DNA of 13,078 bases from an uncultured Acidobacteriota bacterium. GTDB taxonomy: Bacteria > Acidobacteriota > Vicinamibacteria > Vicinamibacterales > UBA8438. Shown here in pieces: positions 1 through 7,283 of the stretch. The stretch spans positions 1 through 13,078 of the forward strand of contig CALBET010000665.1 in NCBI GenBank assembly GCA_937888665.1, written 5' to 3'. The notes under the pieces are model-generated. The model was given only the letters and a program-made list of their open reading frames with translations. It ran no database searches and was not told the origin of the DNA. The position numbers and the translations under genes are program-made. Position 1 is the stretch's first letter; the number at the start of each line of letters is the position of its first letter.

Positions 1-147
1 GTTATCGCAAGGAGGTCATGCCCCTCTGTGCGTAATCCGAGGCTAATCCAGACCCCTTGAGCGACGGGCTACAGCCCCTGGCGGTGTCGAAAGATACAGG
101 TTGATCCTCGGGAGACGACAGTTGGTAATGCATCAAGGAGACGTGCT

Positions 148-255
148 ATGGTCGTGACCGCTGGCGAGACAGCATCTTGGCCGCCAGCCCTTTGCGCGAC
201 CGGATCCGTAGCTGGCACTTTCGACCCTTGCTTCTGGCACACGCATGCCCGTTAA
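148..255 (+). CDS. possible 35-residue small ORF upstream of an acyltransferase
   Basis: An ATG at 148 follows an AAGGAG-like ribosome binding site (about 135-140) at a workable distance, and the frame runs 35 codons to TAA at 253-255, 17 bases before the acyltransferase start. The peptide (begins MVVTAGETASW, ends FWHTHAR) has no membrane segment or motif I recognise. It could be a short leader peptide or a chance ORF. The only support is the binding site and the position. The remainder of 1-272 shows no other gene. Confidence 0.2.
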   Translation: MVVTAGETASWPPALCATGSVAGTFDPCFWHTHAR

Positions 256-272
256 ATGATTTTTGGTAACCA

Positions 273-1409
273 GTGGTGAGTCACGTGCATAATCTGGTGG
301 CGGCAACCGAAGCCGGACTCGCGCCACCCGCCACTGTCCGCGGTCACATTCCTGCGCTGGACGGCCTGCGTGGCGTCGCCGTCATCGGTGTGCTCGTGTT
401 CCACTTCGGCCAAGCGTTCCCACAGCTTGAATACTATATACCACACCTGCTATTGCGCTCGTCGAGGCTAGGACAAACGGGTGTTGATTTGTTTTTCGTG
501 ATTTCAGGCTTTCTAATCACGGGCAAACTACTTGATACGAAGTCCTCCGCTGGATTTTTTTCAAACTTCTACGCACGACGGGCACTGCGAACCTTTCCCC
601 TGTACTTTGCCGTTGTGTTTTTCACTTACACGCTGTTCCCCGCGTGGTTTGGCTTGTCACAGCTTGACCGGCACCAGTGGTGGCTGTGGACGTATTTGGC
701 GAATCTACCGTCAACATTCGGGGTTGAGGGTGTGCACTTTAGTCACCTCTGGTCGCTTTCTGTGGAAGAGCAGTTCTATCTGGTGTGGCCGGCGGTGGTA
801 TTTCTTTGTGACCGTCGCGCGCTCTTGCGAGTCTGCGTTGGCTGCGTGCTGCTGGCGGTCGCGTCGCGGGTTGTCATCGAGGCCAGCGGATATTCATCAT
901 TCTATTTCACGCTGTGTCGTCTCGATGCGCTCAGCGCCGGTGCGCTTCTGGCGGTCCTAGCGCGCGGCCCGTCTGGAGTCCGCGGCTGGTCTCGATTCGG
1001 CTGGAGTGCGGGCGGAGCACTGGTCTGCGGTGCCATACCCCTTTACGTTCTGGTCTCCGGCAGGGGGTTGTTCGCAGTGCAGATCGTAAAGTACTCCCTG
1101 ACCGCCGGCCTGTACGCTGCGCTCCTAATGATCGCGGTGACAGCGCGTCCTAACTCGTTCTCGCAGCGGATGCTTTCTCTGTCATGGCTTCGGGCCAGCG
1201 GCAAGTACAGCTATGGAATCTACCTGTTTCACCCGTTCGTGGCCGCGTCGATCGCGGTCGGAACACGTCGGATCGGTTGGACGGTTACGTCGCCTGGCGG
1301 CTCAGTTATCGAGGCCCTCGTGGACTTGGTCATCGTCTATGGCGTCGCGTGGCTCAGCTATCATGGCTTTGAAAAAAGATTCCTGAGGTTGAAGGGACGT
1401 TTCGTCTAG
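273..1409 (+). CDS. acyltransferase 3 family membrane protein (OafA-like)
   Basis: This is an integral membrane O-acyltransferase of the acyltransferase-3 family (378 residues), which moves acyl groups, usually acetyl, from the cytoplasm to extracytoplasmic glycans. The family signature is clear: the R-X10-H pair (R33, H44) in the first helix, then VDLFFVISGFLITG (about 71-84), the basic FYARRALRTFPLY segment (99-111), and HLWSLSVEEQFYLVWP (159-173). Hydrophobic helices continue to the C-terminus. The length matches stand-alone members, and there is no SGNH domain, unlike the second acyltransferase at 2779-4668. The start is a GTG at 273; only a weak GGTAA-type binding site precedes it, and GTGs at 276 and 285 are alternatives. 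The glycan substrate cannot be read from the sequence. Confidence 0.9.
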   Translation: MVSHVHNLVAATEAGLAPPATVRGHIPALDGLRGVAVIGVLVFHFGQAFPQLEYYIPHLLLRSSRLGQTGVDLFFVISGFLITGKLLDTKSSAGFFSNFYARRALRTFPLYFAVVFFTYTLFPAWFGLSQLDRHQWWLWTYLANLPSTFGVEGVHFSHLWSLSVEEQFYLVWPAVVFLCDRRALLRVCVGCVLLAVASRVVIEASGYSSFYFTLCRLDALSAGALLAVLARGPSGVRGWSRFGWSAGGALVCGAIPLYVLVSGRGLFAVQIVKYSLTAGLYAALLMIAVTARPNSFSQRMLSLSWLRASGKYSYGIYLFHPFVAASIAVGTRRIGWTVTSPGGSVIEALVDLVIVYGVAWLSYHGFEKRFLRLKGRFV

Positions 1410-1548
1410 CGTCGTATCTCAGAAGTTTGTTCGCAGAATCGTCAGACTCTGTCGCGGCATCGTCGTTGTGTGCATCATCAATTCGCCGGACCGGCCCGTG
1501 GTGCTCCACACCGACGGCGTCCAGTGCCCGCGGGTTTCTAGCGTCAGC

Positions 1549-1574
1549 GGGGGGACCCCCCGGCTCTGCCGGGG
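1549..1574 (+). repeat. GC-rich imperfect palindromes, probable IS200-type left-end hairpin
   Basis: Two overlapping inverted repeats are visible: a 6-base G/C arm pair around one A (1549-1561), and a 7-bp stem with a TCT loop (1558-1574, arms CCCCGGC and GCCGGGG). They cannot both form at once. They lie 85-110 bases upstream of the tnpA fragment, where IS200/IS605 elements carry the subterminal hairpin that their Y1 transposase recognises. Assignment to the element end is inferred from position. The exact outer boundary is not visible, and 1410-1548 holds no gene I can support. Confidence 0.5.
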
Positions 1575-1614
1575 CGGCACCCAGAGTTTGACAGTTCCGG
1601 GAAAGAGATGAGGC

Positions 1615-1654
1615 ACTCCCAATCGTGAGCCGCTCAAGCATCACGAAAGGGAGT
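1615..1654 (+). promoter_or_regulatory. hairpin sequestering the tnpA ribosome binding site
   Basis: An interrupted inverted repeat pairs ACTCCC (1615-1620) with GGGAGT (1649-1654) and TCGTGA (1623-1628) with TCACGA (1641-1646), with an AA/AA internal mismatch and a 12-base loop. The GGGAG at 1649-1653 is the ribosome binding site for the ATG at 1659, so folding would hide it. IS200 transposase mRNAs are known to be repressed by such 5' structures; its operation here is inferred. Confidence 0.6.
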
Positions 1655-1658
1655 CCCC

Positions 1659-1871
1659 ATGACGGGCTATCGCAGTCTAAACCACACGAAGTGGGCATGT
1701 CAGTATCACGTGGTGTTCATCCCGATGTACCGGAAGAAGGTGATCTACAAAGAGTTGCGCCGGTATCTCGGGGACGTGCTGCGGCGTCTGGTCCAACGCC
1801 GCGAGAGCGAGGTGGAAGAAGGACACTTGATGATCGACCACGTCCACCTCATGTTGTCGACCAGCTTGGAG
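1659..1871 (+). pseudogene. tnpA: IS200/IS605-family Y1 transposase TnpA, 3'-truncated
   Basis: This is the N-terminal half of a small HUH/Y1 transposase that moves single-stranded IS200-type elements. The fragment opens with MTGYRSLNHTKWACQYHVVF, the strongly conserved family N-terminus, and continues through IPMYRKKVIYKELRRYLGDVL to EEGHLMIDHVHLML. The DHVH segment (about residues 60-63) holds the HUH metal-binding histidines. Full-length family members have about 130-150 residues. Here homology stops after roughly 65-70 residues, and the region with the catalytic tyrosine is missing because group II intron sequence begins at about 1872. The open frame runs on into the intron to a stop at 1893-1895. 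The protein should be inactive. ATG at 1659 has a GGGAG binding site 5 bases upstream. Confidence 0.85.
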
Positions 1872-2442
1872 GTGCGAGTCCTCTACCCAACCTGACGGAG
1901 ATGAAGGGTTAGCGAAGCGCAAGGACGACCCCGGCGAGGGGGCGTCTGAAGGAAGCGTGGAGCAAATGCGCGAGCCGATGGACAAGAATCGGATAGAAGA
2001 CGACCGTGTCCGGACGAGCGAGCGTAAGATCGCAAAGTCCATATCCGTCAAGGGTTACGGGCGTAAATCCGGCGGTTGTGCGCAGAAGGCGGTCGGACTT
2101 ACCCCGGGAGACCTGTGTCGTTGTCCCGGTGACGGGACTGAGGGGACCGAGAGGAACCCCGAGCGCGGCGCAGGAGTCAGCAGAGGGCATAGTAGGTGGC
2201 GGAAACGAGCCGGACAACCGGAAGTCTCACCCCACTGACGGCCCGAACGGCTCCCCGCACGGGGCTAAGGGAGTGGCCAGTAGAGACGTGTATCTCCGGA
2301 GCGACATGCGGCAGAAAATCCAGCTACGCTGGCCTCGGCGAAGGGAGGGAGGGGTGAAGCCCCAAGTGCCATCGCCCGAGGGTTCGAATCGCCCCGGTTG
2401 AGACGCCAGATGCACCGGATTCGTTCGCTATCGAGCCTGTGA
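1872..2442 (+). mobile_element. group II intron, 5' fragment (ribozyme domain I onward, truncated)
   Basis: The stretch starts with GTGCG (1872-1876), the group II intron 5' consensus. It continues with phrases I recognise from bacterial group II intron RNA: GGTTAGCGAAGC near 1907, GTAAATCCGGCGGTTGTGCGC near 2063, GAGACCTGTGTCG near 2107, and GTCAGCAGAGGGCATAGTAG near 2175. It lies inside the IS200 tnpA in sense orientation. I see no domain V hairpin (AGCCGT...ACGGTT type), no reverse transcriptase core and no second half of tnpA, so only the 5' part survives. The right boundary is uncertain: it is placed where the remnant of the intron-encoded protein ends. Assignment rests on recalled sequence resemblance, without a covariance search. 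Confidence 0.75.
2306..2442 (+). pseudogene. ltrA: N-terminal remnant of group II intron reverse transcriptase/maturase, frameshifted
   Basis: An ATG at 2306 begins MRQKIQL, a start I associate with many group II intron-encoded proteins. After about 8 codons the match moves to the next frame (ASAKGGRGEAPSAIARGFES), which resembles the usual low-complexity N-terminal linker, and that frame stops at TGA 2440-2442. None of the reverse transcriptase motifs (including YADD), the maturase domain or the HNH domain is present. It would be a dead fragment left after truncation. The call depends on its position inside the intron and on recalled family N-termini, so it is moderate. Confidence 0.4.
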
Positions 2443-2778
2443 CACGATGTCACGAACACTTATCCATCGACTTACGAATCGGTCTTTCTACCACGGGCTG
2501 CTAGACCGAACCGCTACTGAAAGCGGGGGGATGTCACCGAAGCCTGAGGAAGACCTGCGGTTCAGCTCCAGCGGGTAGCCATCTCCGCGACGCGGTCGTC
2601 GGTCGCCGTACGCCGCTGCAAGATCGGAGGGGCCTCGCTCAAACCCCACCAACCGGCACACGCGTAAGCTTTCGCGCGACGTAGTCGCGATTATCGTGAC
2701 CCGGTGGCCCAGCACCAGTGAGCGGTTGTTGCATGTCTGCCCTCGCAGGATTCTCTTGGAGTTCCTCGCGCTGGACGA
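2443..2778. other. intergenic stretch with no recognisable gene
   Basis: These 336 bases separate the intron remnant from the stop codon of the acyltransferase/SGNH gene. Reading frames in it are short, rich in arginine and serine, and match nothing I know. I looked for the missing 3' half of tnpA and for intron domains V/VI and saw neither. A short inverted repeat (CGCGAC, GTA spacer, GTCGCG at 2675-2689) is present without a T-run, so it is not a convincing terminator. Confidence 0.5.
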
Positions 2779-4668
2779 TTAGTCGTTTTCAAGTCTCTCA
2801 GACAAGGCGCTATCGACAAGGTAAATAGATCCGAGCCGTGACATGTGCGCGGCATCAATATATCCGAGTTGGAATTCCGTGTCTTTGTTACCGAACCCAA
2901 TCATGCATTTCTGCTTGGCGTCAAACATTGTACACAGATACCCATTCGTATCTACATATTCGACGTCATTCTCCAGCGAAATGCCCGACAATCGCTTCTC
3001 AACCTCAGGCGAGGTGATCGCGTCACCGTAAATTACACCGTTGTCGCCGTTGAGAGTGATGCCAAACCTCAACTCTTGAAATACACTACGCTGCCAAACT
3101 GGCACATTGCCTACCACGATAATTCGCGAGTCTGGCAACATAGCCCTAATCTCTTTCAGGGTATTCCCGAACAATTCGTCTAGTTGCGTGTCAGTTAACC
3201 GGTAATCGGGATGAGTCCATGAGGCGTGCAATATAATGAGGTCGTATTGTTCGCGTGTAGCTCTAGCGAAGATTTCCTCATTGAGGTCGTTGCAGCCTTT
3301 TCTGTTAAAGAGAAGCGGTAGTCCCAAAATTGGAGGGCAACCTGCCTGAGTCAGTTGAGTAAATCCGACGTCAAGTTTCCTAGAAAGCTCGCGAAGGCCA
3401 ATCGACAGCGATGCTGCATGGCTATCGCCCCAAAGCAGAATGTCTGTGTTATCCGAATAGCAAATTAAAGCATGTTCGACCTCTGTCTCCTCCTGAAGAA
3501 GGCACTCGTGCAACCGTACGTCTATGGCCCAATCTTTGAAATTGTCGAACGATCTAATGCTCACGTATCCGTATGCTCCCATTCCAATGACGATACTGCC
3601 GATCGCACCGAAGGCAAGACATAGTGAACGATTGCCTTTCAATATTGCTCGTCGCCTTATCGGACGTTCAATGAAACGCCACGACATGTAAGAGATGAAA
3701 GCCAAGGCAGTGAAGGCGGTCATCGACACTAGTGAGTTGTTAGATATGGTCGAACCGGTTCTGTATAAGTAAAATGCAAAAATGGGATGATGCCAAAGAT
3801 AGGCGCTGTAAGAAACCAGACCTATTCCGACGAGCGCCTTGTTACTAAGTGCTGTCTTGGCTAATGTCCCCTTATGGGCGAATAGAATTAGAAGAACGGT
3901 GCCTATTGTTGGTACGAGAGCGTACGCGCCAGGAAACGGTGTAGTGCTGTCGTAAGCGAAGATGGAATAAGTAATTAGGAGCAAGCCTATTCCGCTCAAG
4001 ACGTTCTGGGCGCGCTTGGTAAAATGGTCTTTTCTCTCTAGTGGATAATAGGCGACAAAGCTGCCGAGCAGCAATTCCCAGCTGCGAGTGGGCAACAAAT
4101 AGAAGGCTGGAGTAGGCTTGTAATAGGCGCCCCATTGGGCGATCGACAGGCTGATGGCAAATACGATAGCTATAAGCAAGATGACTCGGCGTTGACCAAG
4201 TCCCCGCGTAAGCATCAGGAATATCGGGAAAAGGAGATAGTATTGCTCCTCGACCGCAAGACTCCAGGTGTGAAGCAGGGGTTTCAGCGCGGCGGAAGTG
4301 GCGAAGTAATCGCTCTGTTGCCAAAATAGAATGTTCGATGAAAATGTCGTGACGGCGACGAGGCTCGCAGCGAAGTCTTTTTTGTCGAATGGTAATAGCC
4401 ACAGCCAGGCGAATGGAACACATGTGAGTGTTAGAAAAAATAAGGCCGGAAGAATGCGTCTTGCGCGACGGTCGTAGAATTCGAGGAGGCGGAATCGTCC
4501 TTCGTTCATGTTCTGGATAAGGATCGACGTAATAAGGTATCCACTGATGACGAAAAAGATATCGACGCCAACAAAGCCGCCGCTGAATAGTTCAAAGCCA
4601 GCGTGCAACAAAATGACGGGAACGACAGCGATGGCTCGTAGCCCGTCGATTTCCGGCCTATGCTTCAT
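2779..4668 (-). CDS. acyltransferase 3 / SGNH hydrolase-type O-acetyltransferase fusion
   Basis: This is a two-domain membrane O-acyltransferase (629 residues) of the OafA/YrhL-like AT3-SGNH class, which O-acetylates exported polysaccharide or lipopolysaccharide. The N-terminal part (about 1-370) is the AT3 membrane domain: R11-X10-H22, VDIFFVISGYLITS (35-48), EFYDRRARRILPALFF (63-78), HTWSLAVEEQYYLLFP (133-148), WRFIERPIRRR (330-340). The C-terminal part (about 380-629) is a periplasmic SGNH domain with the nucleophile motif GDSH (414-417, S416) and the catalytic Asp/His block IDAAHMS (604-610, D605 and H608). Both active sites look complete. No strong binding site precedes the ATG at 4668. 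The gene is clearly AT-richer than its neighbours, which suggests it arrived by transfer. It lies 197 bases downstream of the glycosyltransferase on the same strand. Confidence 0.93.
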   Translation of the reverse strand: MKHRPEIDGLRAIAVVPVILLHAGFELFSGGFVGVDIFFVISGYLITSILIQNMNEGRFRLLEFYDRRARRILPALFFLTLTCVPFAWLWLLPFDKKDFAASLVAVTTFSSNILFWQQSDYFATSAALKPLLHTWSLAVEEQYYLLFPIFLMLTRGLGQRRVILLIAIVFAISLSIAQWGAYYKPTPAFYLLPTRSWELLLGSFVAYYPLERKDHFTKRAQNVLSGIGLLLITYSIFAYDSTTPFPGAYALVPTIGTVLLILFAHKGTLAKTALSNKALVGIGLVSYSAYLWHHPIFAFYLYRTGSTISNNSLVSMTAFTALAFISYMSWRFIERPIRRRAILKGNRSLCLAFGAIGSIVIGMGAYGYVSIRSFDNFKDWAIDVRLHECLLQEETEVEHALICYSDNTDILLWGDSHAASLSIGLRELSRKLDVGFTQLTQAGCPPILGLPLLFNRKGCNDLNEEIFARATREQYDLIILHASWTHPDYRLTDTQLDELFGNTLKEIRAMLPDSRIIVVGNVPVWQRSVFQELRFGITLNGDNGVIYGDAITSPEVEKRLSGISLENDVEYVDTNGYLCTMFDAKQKCMIGFGNKDTEFQLGYIDAAHMSRLGSIYLVDSALSERLEND

Positions 4669-4865
4669 GGTAATATCCGGCAGCTAGTGTTTGCGGCGTC
4701 GTGCGGCCACACATCTGGGAGCGGAACTCGCCCGCAAGACGTTACACATGGCGCGATGGCGCCGCCTCCCCCAAGCCGGCCTGGTCCATCATCGGGATCG
4801 CGCCTGCCGGTATTCCGCCCACGCTCATCGGAAGCTGCTCCACGAATCGTGATGAGTGCAGGAAC

Positions 4866-5588
4866 TCACTCGGCGAATCGGTATTTTATCAGGACCCACA
4901 GCGCGACCACCCCATCACGCCATGAGACTTTCTTGCCTGCCTCGTATCCACGCCCATCGTAACTAATGGGTATTTCGTATACGCGGTATCCCCGCTTGAA
5001 GATCTTGGCGGTGAGTTCGGCCTCGATTCCAAAGCCATTGGAGTGCAGCGAGAATGAGCGAAGGACGTCGGTGCGCATCACTTTGTAACATGTCTCCATG
5101 TCACTAAGCATCGTGTTGTACAAGACGTTGGTGATAAGCGTCAGAAAGCGATTTCCGAGGTAGTGAGTAAAAAGAAATACGCGATGGCGGCCAAGAAACC
5201 GAGAACCATACACGACGTCTGCGCGGTTTTGGCAGATGAGCGAAATGAGGTCCGGATACTCCTCGGGGGAATATTCGAGATCTGCGTCCTGGATTACAAC
5301 GATGTCCCCAGATACCTCTTCGAAACCTCTGCGCAGCGCGGCGCCTTTGCCCTGCTGCCGCTCCTGTAGGATTAAACGAAGCTGGTGCAGACTCTGAAGG
5401 TCTTTGAGCACCTCTCGCGTACCGTCAGTCGAATAGTCATCTACGATAATCAGTTCGATCCGTACCGGTACCGCCACCACGCGGCCAACGATCTCCTCGA
5501 TCGTGGCGCGCTCGTCGAGCACCGGCATAACGACCGAAAGGAGCGGGTCGGCGAAGCCTCCGATCTTGCGGGACGATGCAGTCAGCAT
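4866..5588 (-). CDS. family 2 glycosyltransferase (polyprenyl-phosphate sugar transferase-like)
   Basis: This is a GT-A fold family 2 glycosyltransferase of the DPM1-like branch, expected to transfer a sugar from a nucleotide donor on the cytoplasmic face of the membrane, often to a polyprenyl phosphate. From the ATG at 5588 it has 240 residues. It shows PLLSVVMPVLDE (15-26), the donor-binding LIIVDDYSTDGT (46-57), GKGAALRRGF (80-89), the metal-binding DAD (101-103), and YGSRFLG with DMETCYKVMR in the second half. No C-terminal membrane pair follows the catalytic domain, so it is the soluble or peripheral type. I chose 5588 because CGGAGG stands 4 bases upstream. A longer frame to 5756 adds 56 residues without homology or a clear binding site. 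The adjacent acyltransferases suggest a role in surface glycan synthesis; donor and acceptor are unknown. Confidence 0.88.
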   Translation of the reverse strand: MLTASSRKIGGFADPLLSVVMPVLDERATIEEIVGRVVAVPVRIELIIVDDYSTDGTREVLKDLQSLHQLRLILQERQQGKGAALRRGFEEVSGDIVVIQDADLEYSPEEYPDLISLICQNRADVVYGSRFLGRHRVFLFTHYLGNRFLTLITNVLYNTMLSDMETCYKVMRTDVLRSFSLHSNGFGIEAELTAKIFKRGYRVYEIPISYDGRGYEAGKKVSWRDGVVALWVLIKYRFAE

Positions 5589-5778
5589 GGTGCCTCCGAA
5601 CGGGGAGTATAGTCGATCGTCGACCTGGTCTGGAGTCCATGGACCCGGATGCTCGAATGGGAAATCGGCGCGGGCTGTGGCCTCACCGGAGTACGGCACA
5701 GTTCGGACGAGCTCGGTCTGCGGAAACGTGATCGCGAGGCCGCTAAGCGCGATCACTACCCGCGCTCGTCGGACGCCC

Positions 5779-6450
5779 CTACGGCGAGAGGCGGCGGACC
5801 TTGATGTTCCGGAACGCCACCGGGTCTCCGTGGTCCTGGATGGCGAGATGCCCCCGGGTTTCTCGGCCGTAGCGCGGGATCTCGGCGAATTTGCTGGCTT
5901 GCACCCCGCGCTGCCAGTCGGCCCTGCCCAATTCGTATTCCAGCAGCTTCACGCCGTTCATCCAGTGCTCGACATGGGTGCCCCTGACGAGCAGGCGAGC
6001 GGTATTCCAGTCGCCGACCGGTCGGGTGACGTCACGGACCGGCGGGTGTACCGCGTAGTTGCTGCCGGCGGAGGTGATGGGCGCCGCGCCGTCACGGTGC
6101 CCCGCGTTGTGAAGCACCTGGAACTCCGGTCCGGTATGCCACGGCGGCCCGTCGGTCTCGGCGACGCGGAACATGAATCCGCTGTTGCCGCCTTGCTGCA
6201 CCTTCCAGTCGAACTTCAGCTCGAAGTCGTCGAACTGTTCGACGGTGATGGGGTCGCCTCCCTGGGCCACGCGCGCCAGCGCCCCGTCGACCGCACGCCA
6301 GCCGTCAGCGCGGTCTTCACGGTTGTAGCCTCGCCACGCCGCCAACGACTCGCCGTCGAACAGCAACTGCCAACCGGCCGCCGTCTCTTCGGGGGTGAGG
6401 ATGTTCTGAGCGGCGTCGTTGGTGAGTGATGCCCGGTACCCATGGTCCAA
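5779..6450 (-). CDS. DUF1080 (3-keto-disaccharide hydrolase-like) domain, probably split from ThuA part by a frameshift
   Basis: This is a DUF1080 domain (GH16-like jelly roll), named for a 3-keto-disaccharide hydrolase and common in secreted sugar-degrading proteins of Acidobacteriota and Planctomycetota. Family blocks run in order: ILTPEETAAGWQLLFDGESL, GGNSGFMFRV, GPEFQVLHN, WNTARLLVRG, HWMNGVKLLEYE, and the C-terminal GHLAIQDHG with VAFRNIKVRRL. The domain is complete but has no signal peptide. Its frame opens inside the ThuA gene. The start is doubtful: a TTG at 6450 has GGAGG 6 bases upstream, and an ATG at 6495 begins the longest frame with no binding site. More likely the two frames are one ThuA-DUF1080 fusion broken by a single-base indel between about 6405 and 6450. 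Confidence 0.85.
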   Translation of the reverse strand: MDHGYRASLTNDAAQNILTPEETAAGWQLLFDGESLAAWRGYNREDRADGWRAVDGALARVAQGGDPITVEQFDDFELKFDWKVQQGGNSGFMFRVAETDGPPWHTGPEFQVLHNAGHRDGAAPITSAGSNYAVHPPVRDVTRPVGDWNTARLLVRGTHVEHWMNGVKLLEYELGRADWQRGVQASKFAEIPRYGRETRGHLAIQDHGDPVAFRNIKVRRLSP

Positions 6451-7181
6451 CTGATGCCTCCGAGCAGATGTCGCTGGAACCGGGTGTCGTCCCACACCTC
6501 GGGACGATGTCCGAGCGCAGTGTAGAACACGCGACCGGCCCCCTCCTGGCGGGTCCAGGCGAGCGCGAAGTCAGCGTCGTCCCGGTTGATGCCGCGCGCC
6601 CTCATGTCGACTGAGCTGACGTCGAGGCTCAGCAATACGTCAACCGTGTCACGTGACCACTCGCGGTGCTGATAGATCTCGTCGTGAATCCGGAACGACT
6701 CACCAAGATGCTGGGTGGACGGATGGGTGTCTTCCACCTGAACGGCGACGTCCTGGTGCCAGGGGTGCCCGTCGAAGTACCCGCCGATCAGGTCGCGGTA
6801 CCCGGGCCATTCGTAGAAGGTATCGGTGGCGCTATGCACCCCGACGAATCCGCCGCCGGCCCGCACATACGAGAGCAGCGCCGCCCGCTGACCGGCGTTC
6901 ATCGGGAGTTCGCCGGTGGTGAAGAACACCACCACGTCGTACTGCCGGAGCGTGTTGGCAGTCAGCACCGAGGCGTCGTGAGACACCGTCACGTCGAACT
7001 CGTCCGATTCGGCCGCGAGGCGCGTGAGGACCTCCTCCGAGTGCGGCAACACCGGGTGCGGGAATGCTGCCGACTGGGTGAGATACAGCACCCTGGCGGG
7101 GGCGGCCTCCACGCCTGACCGTTGGCCATGGCCCAGCAGTGAGAGGGCAAGCATGCCAATGAACAACGTGGTCTGTCGCAC
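6216..7181 (-). CDS. secreted ThuA domain protein, C-terminus out of frame
   Basis: ThuA is a glutamine amidotransferase-like (flavodoxin-type) domain linked to trehalose and other disaccharide utilisation. The GTG at 7181 has an AGGGAG site about 6 bases upstream. It starts a protein with a signal peptide (RQTTLFIGMLALSLLGHG, cleavage near VEA-AP). A longer frame from 7232 would put 17 charged residues before the signal, so 7181 is preferred. ThuA blocks follow: RVLYLTQSAAFPHPV, YDVVVFFTTGELP, GGGFVGVHSATDTFYEW, GGYFDGHPWHQ, HDEIYQHREWS, and GRVFYTALGHRPEVW to LLGGISWTMG. Homology ends near 6440. The remaining 75 or so residues to the stop at 6216 are the DUF1080 coding sequence read in the wrong frame. 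The intended product is probably an export-directed ThuA-DUF1080 fusion ending at 5779. It is divergent from the xylulokinase. Confidence 0.85.
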   Translation of the reverse strand: MRQTTLFIGMLALSLLGHGQRSGVEAAPARVLYLTQSAAFPHPVLPHSEEVLTRLAAESDEFDVTVSHDASVLTANTLRQYDVVVFFTTGELPMNAGQRAALLSYVRAGGGFVGVHSATDTFYEWPGYRDLIGGYFDGHPWHQDVAVQVEDTHPSTQHLGESFRIHDEIYQHREWSRDTVDVLLSLDVSSVDMRARGINRDDADFALAWTRQEGAGRVFYTALGHRPEVWDDTRFQRHLLGGISWTMGTGHHSPTTPLRTSSPPKRRRPVGSCCSTASRWRRGEATTVKTALTAGVRSTGRWRAWPREATPSPSNSSTTSS

Positions 7182-7283
7182 GGTGTTCTCCCTCGCTCGG
7201 TTCGGTGCGTCCGCCTCAGGCAGTGGGCTCATTCTACTGCTCCCATCGGCTCATGCTACAGTCTCGCCCATTCGTCATTTGTC

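Noticed and set aside
2370..2400. tRNA-like T-loop (GGTTCGAATC near 2381-2390)
   Set aside because: The flanking bases do not make a proper five-pair T stem, and no anticodon arm, D arm or acceptor stem can be built around it.
2488..2715. 75-codon minus-strand frame
   Set aside because: No recognisable domain, arginine-rich composition and no binding site; considered chance.
4669..4865. short open frames between the GT2 and AT3-SGNH genes
   Set aside because: Low-complexity proline, arginine and serine-rich translations on both strands, no binding site and no family match; treated as intergenic.
5503..6429. 308-codon open frame on the plus strand
   Set aside because: It lies antisense to the GT2 upstream region and the DUF1080 gene, whose protein homology is clear; the plus-strand product is a GC-rich shadow.
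7182..7283. divergent promoter between thuA and xylB (TAGAAT on the minus strand, TACAGT on the plus strand)
   Set aside because: Only single -10-like hexamers without matching -35 elements; too weak to annotate.
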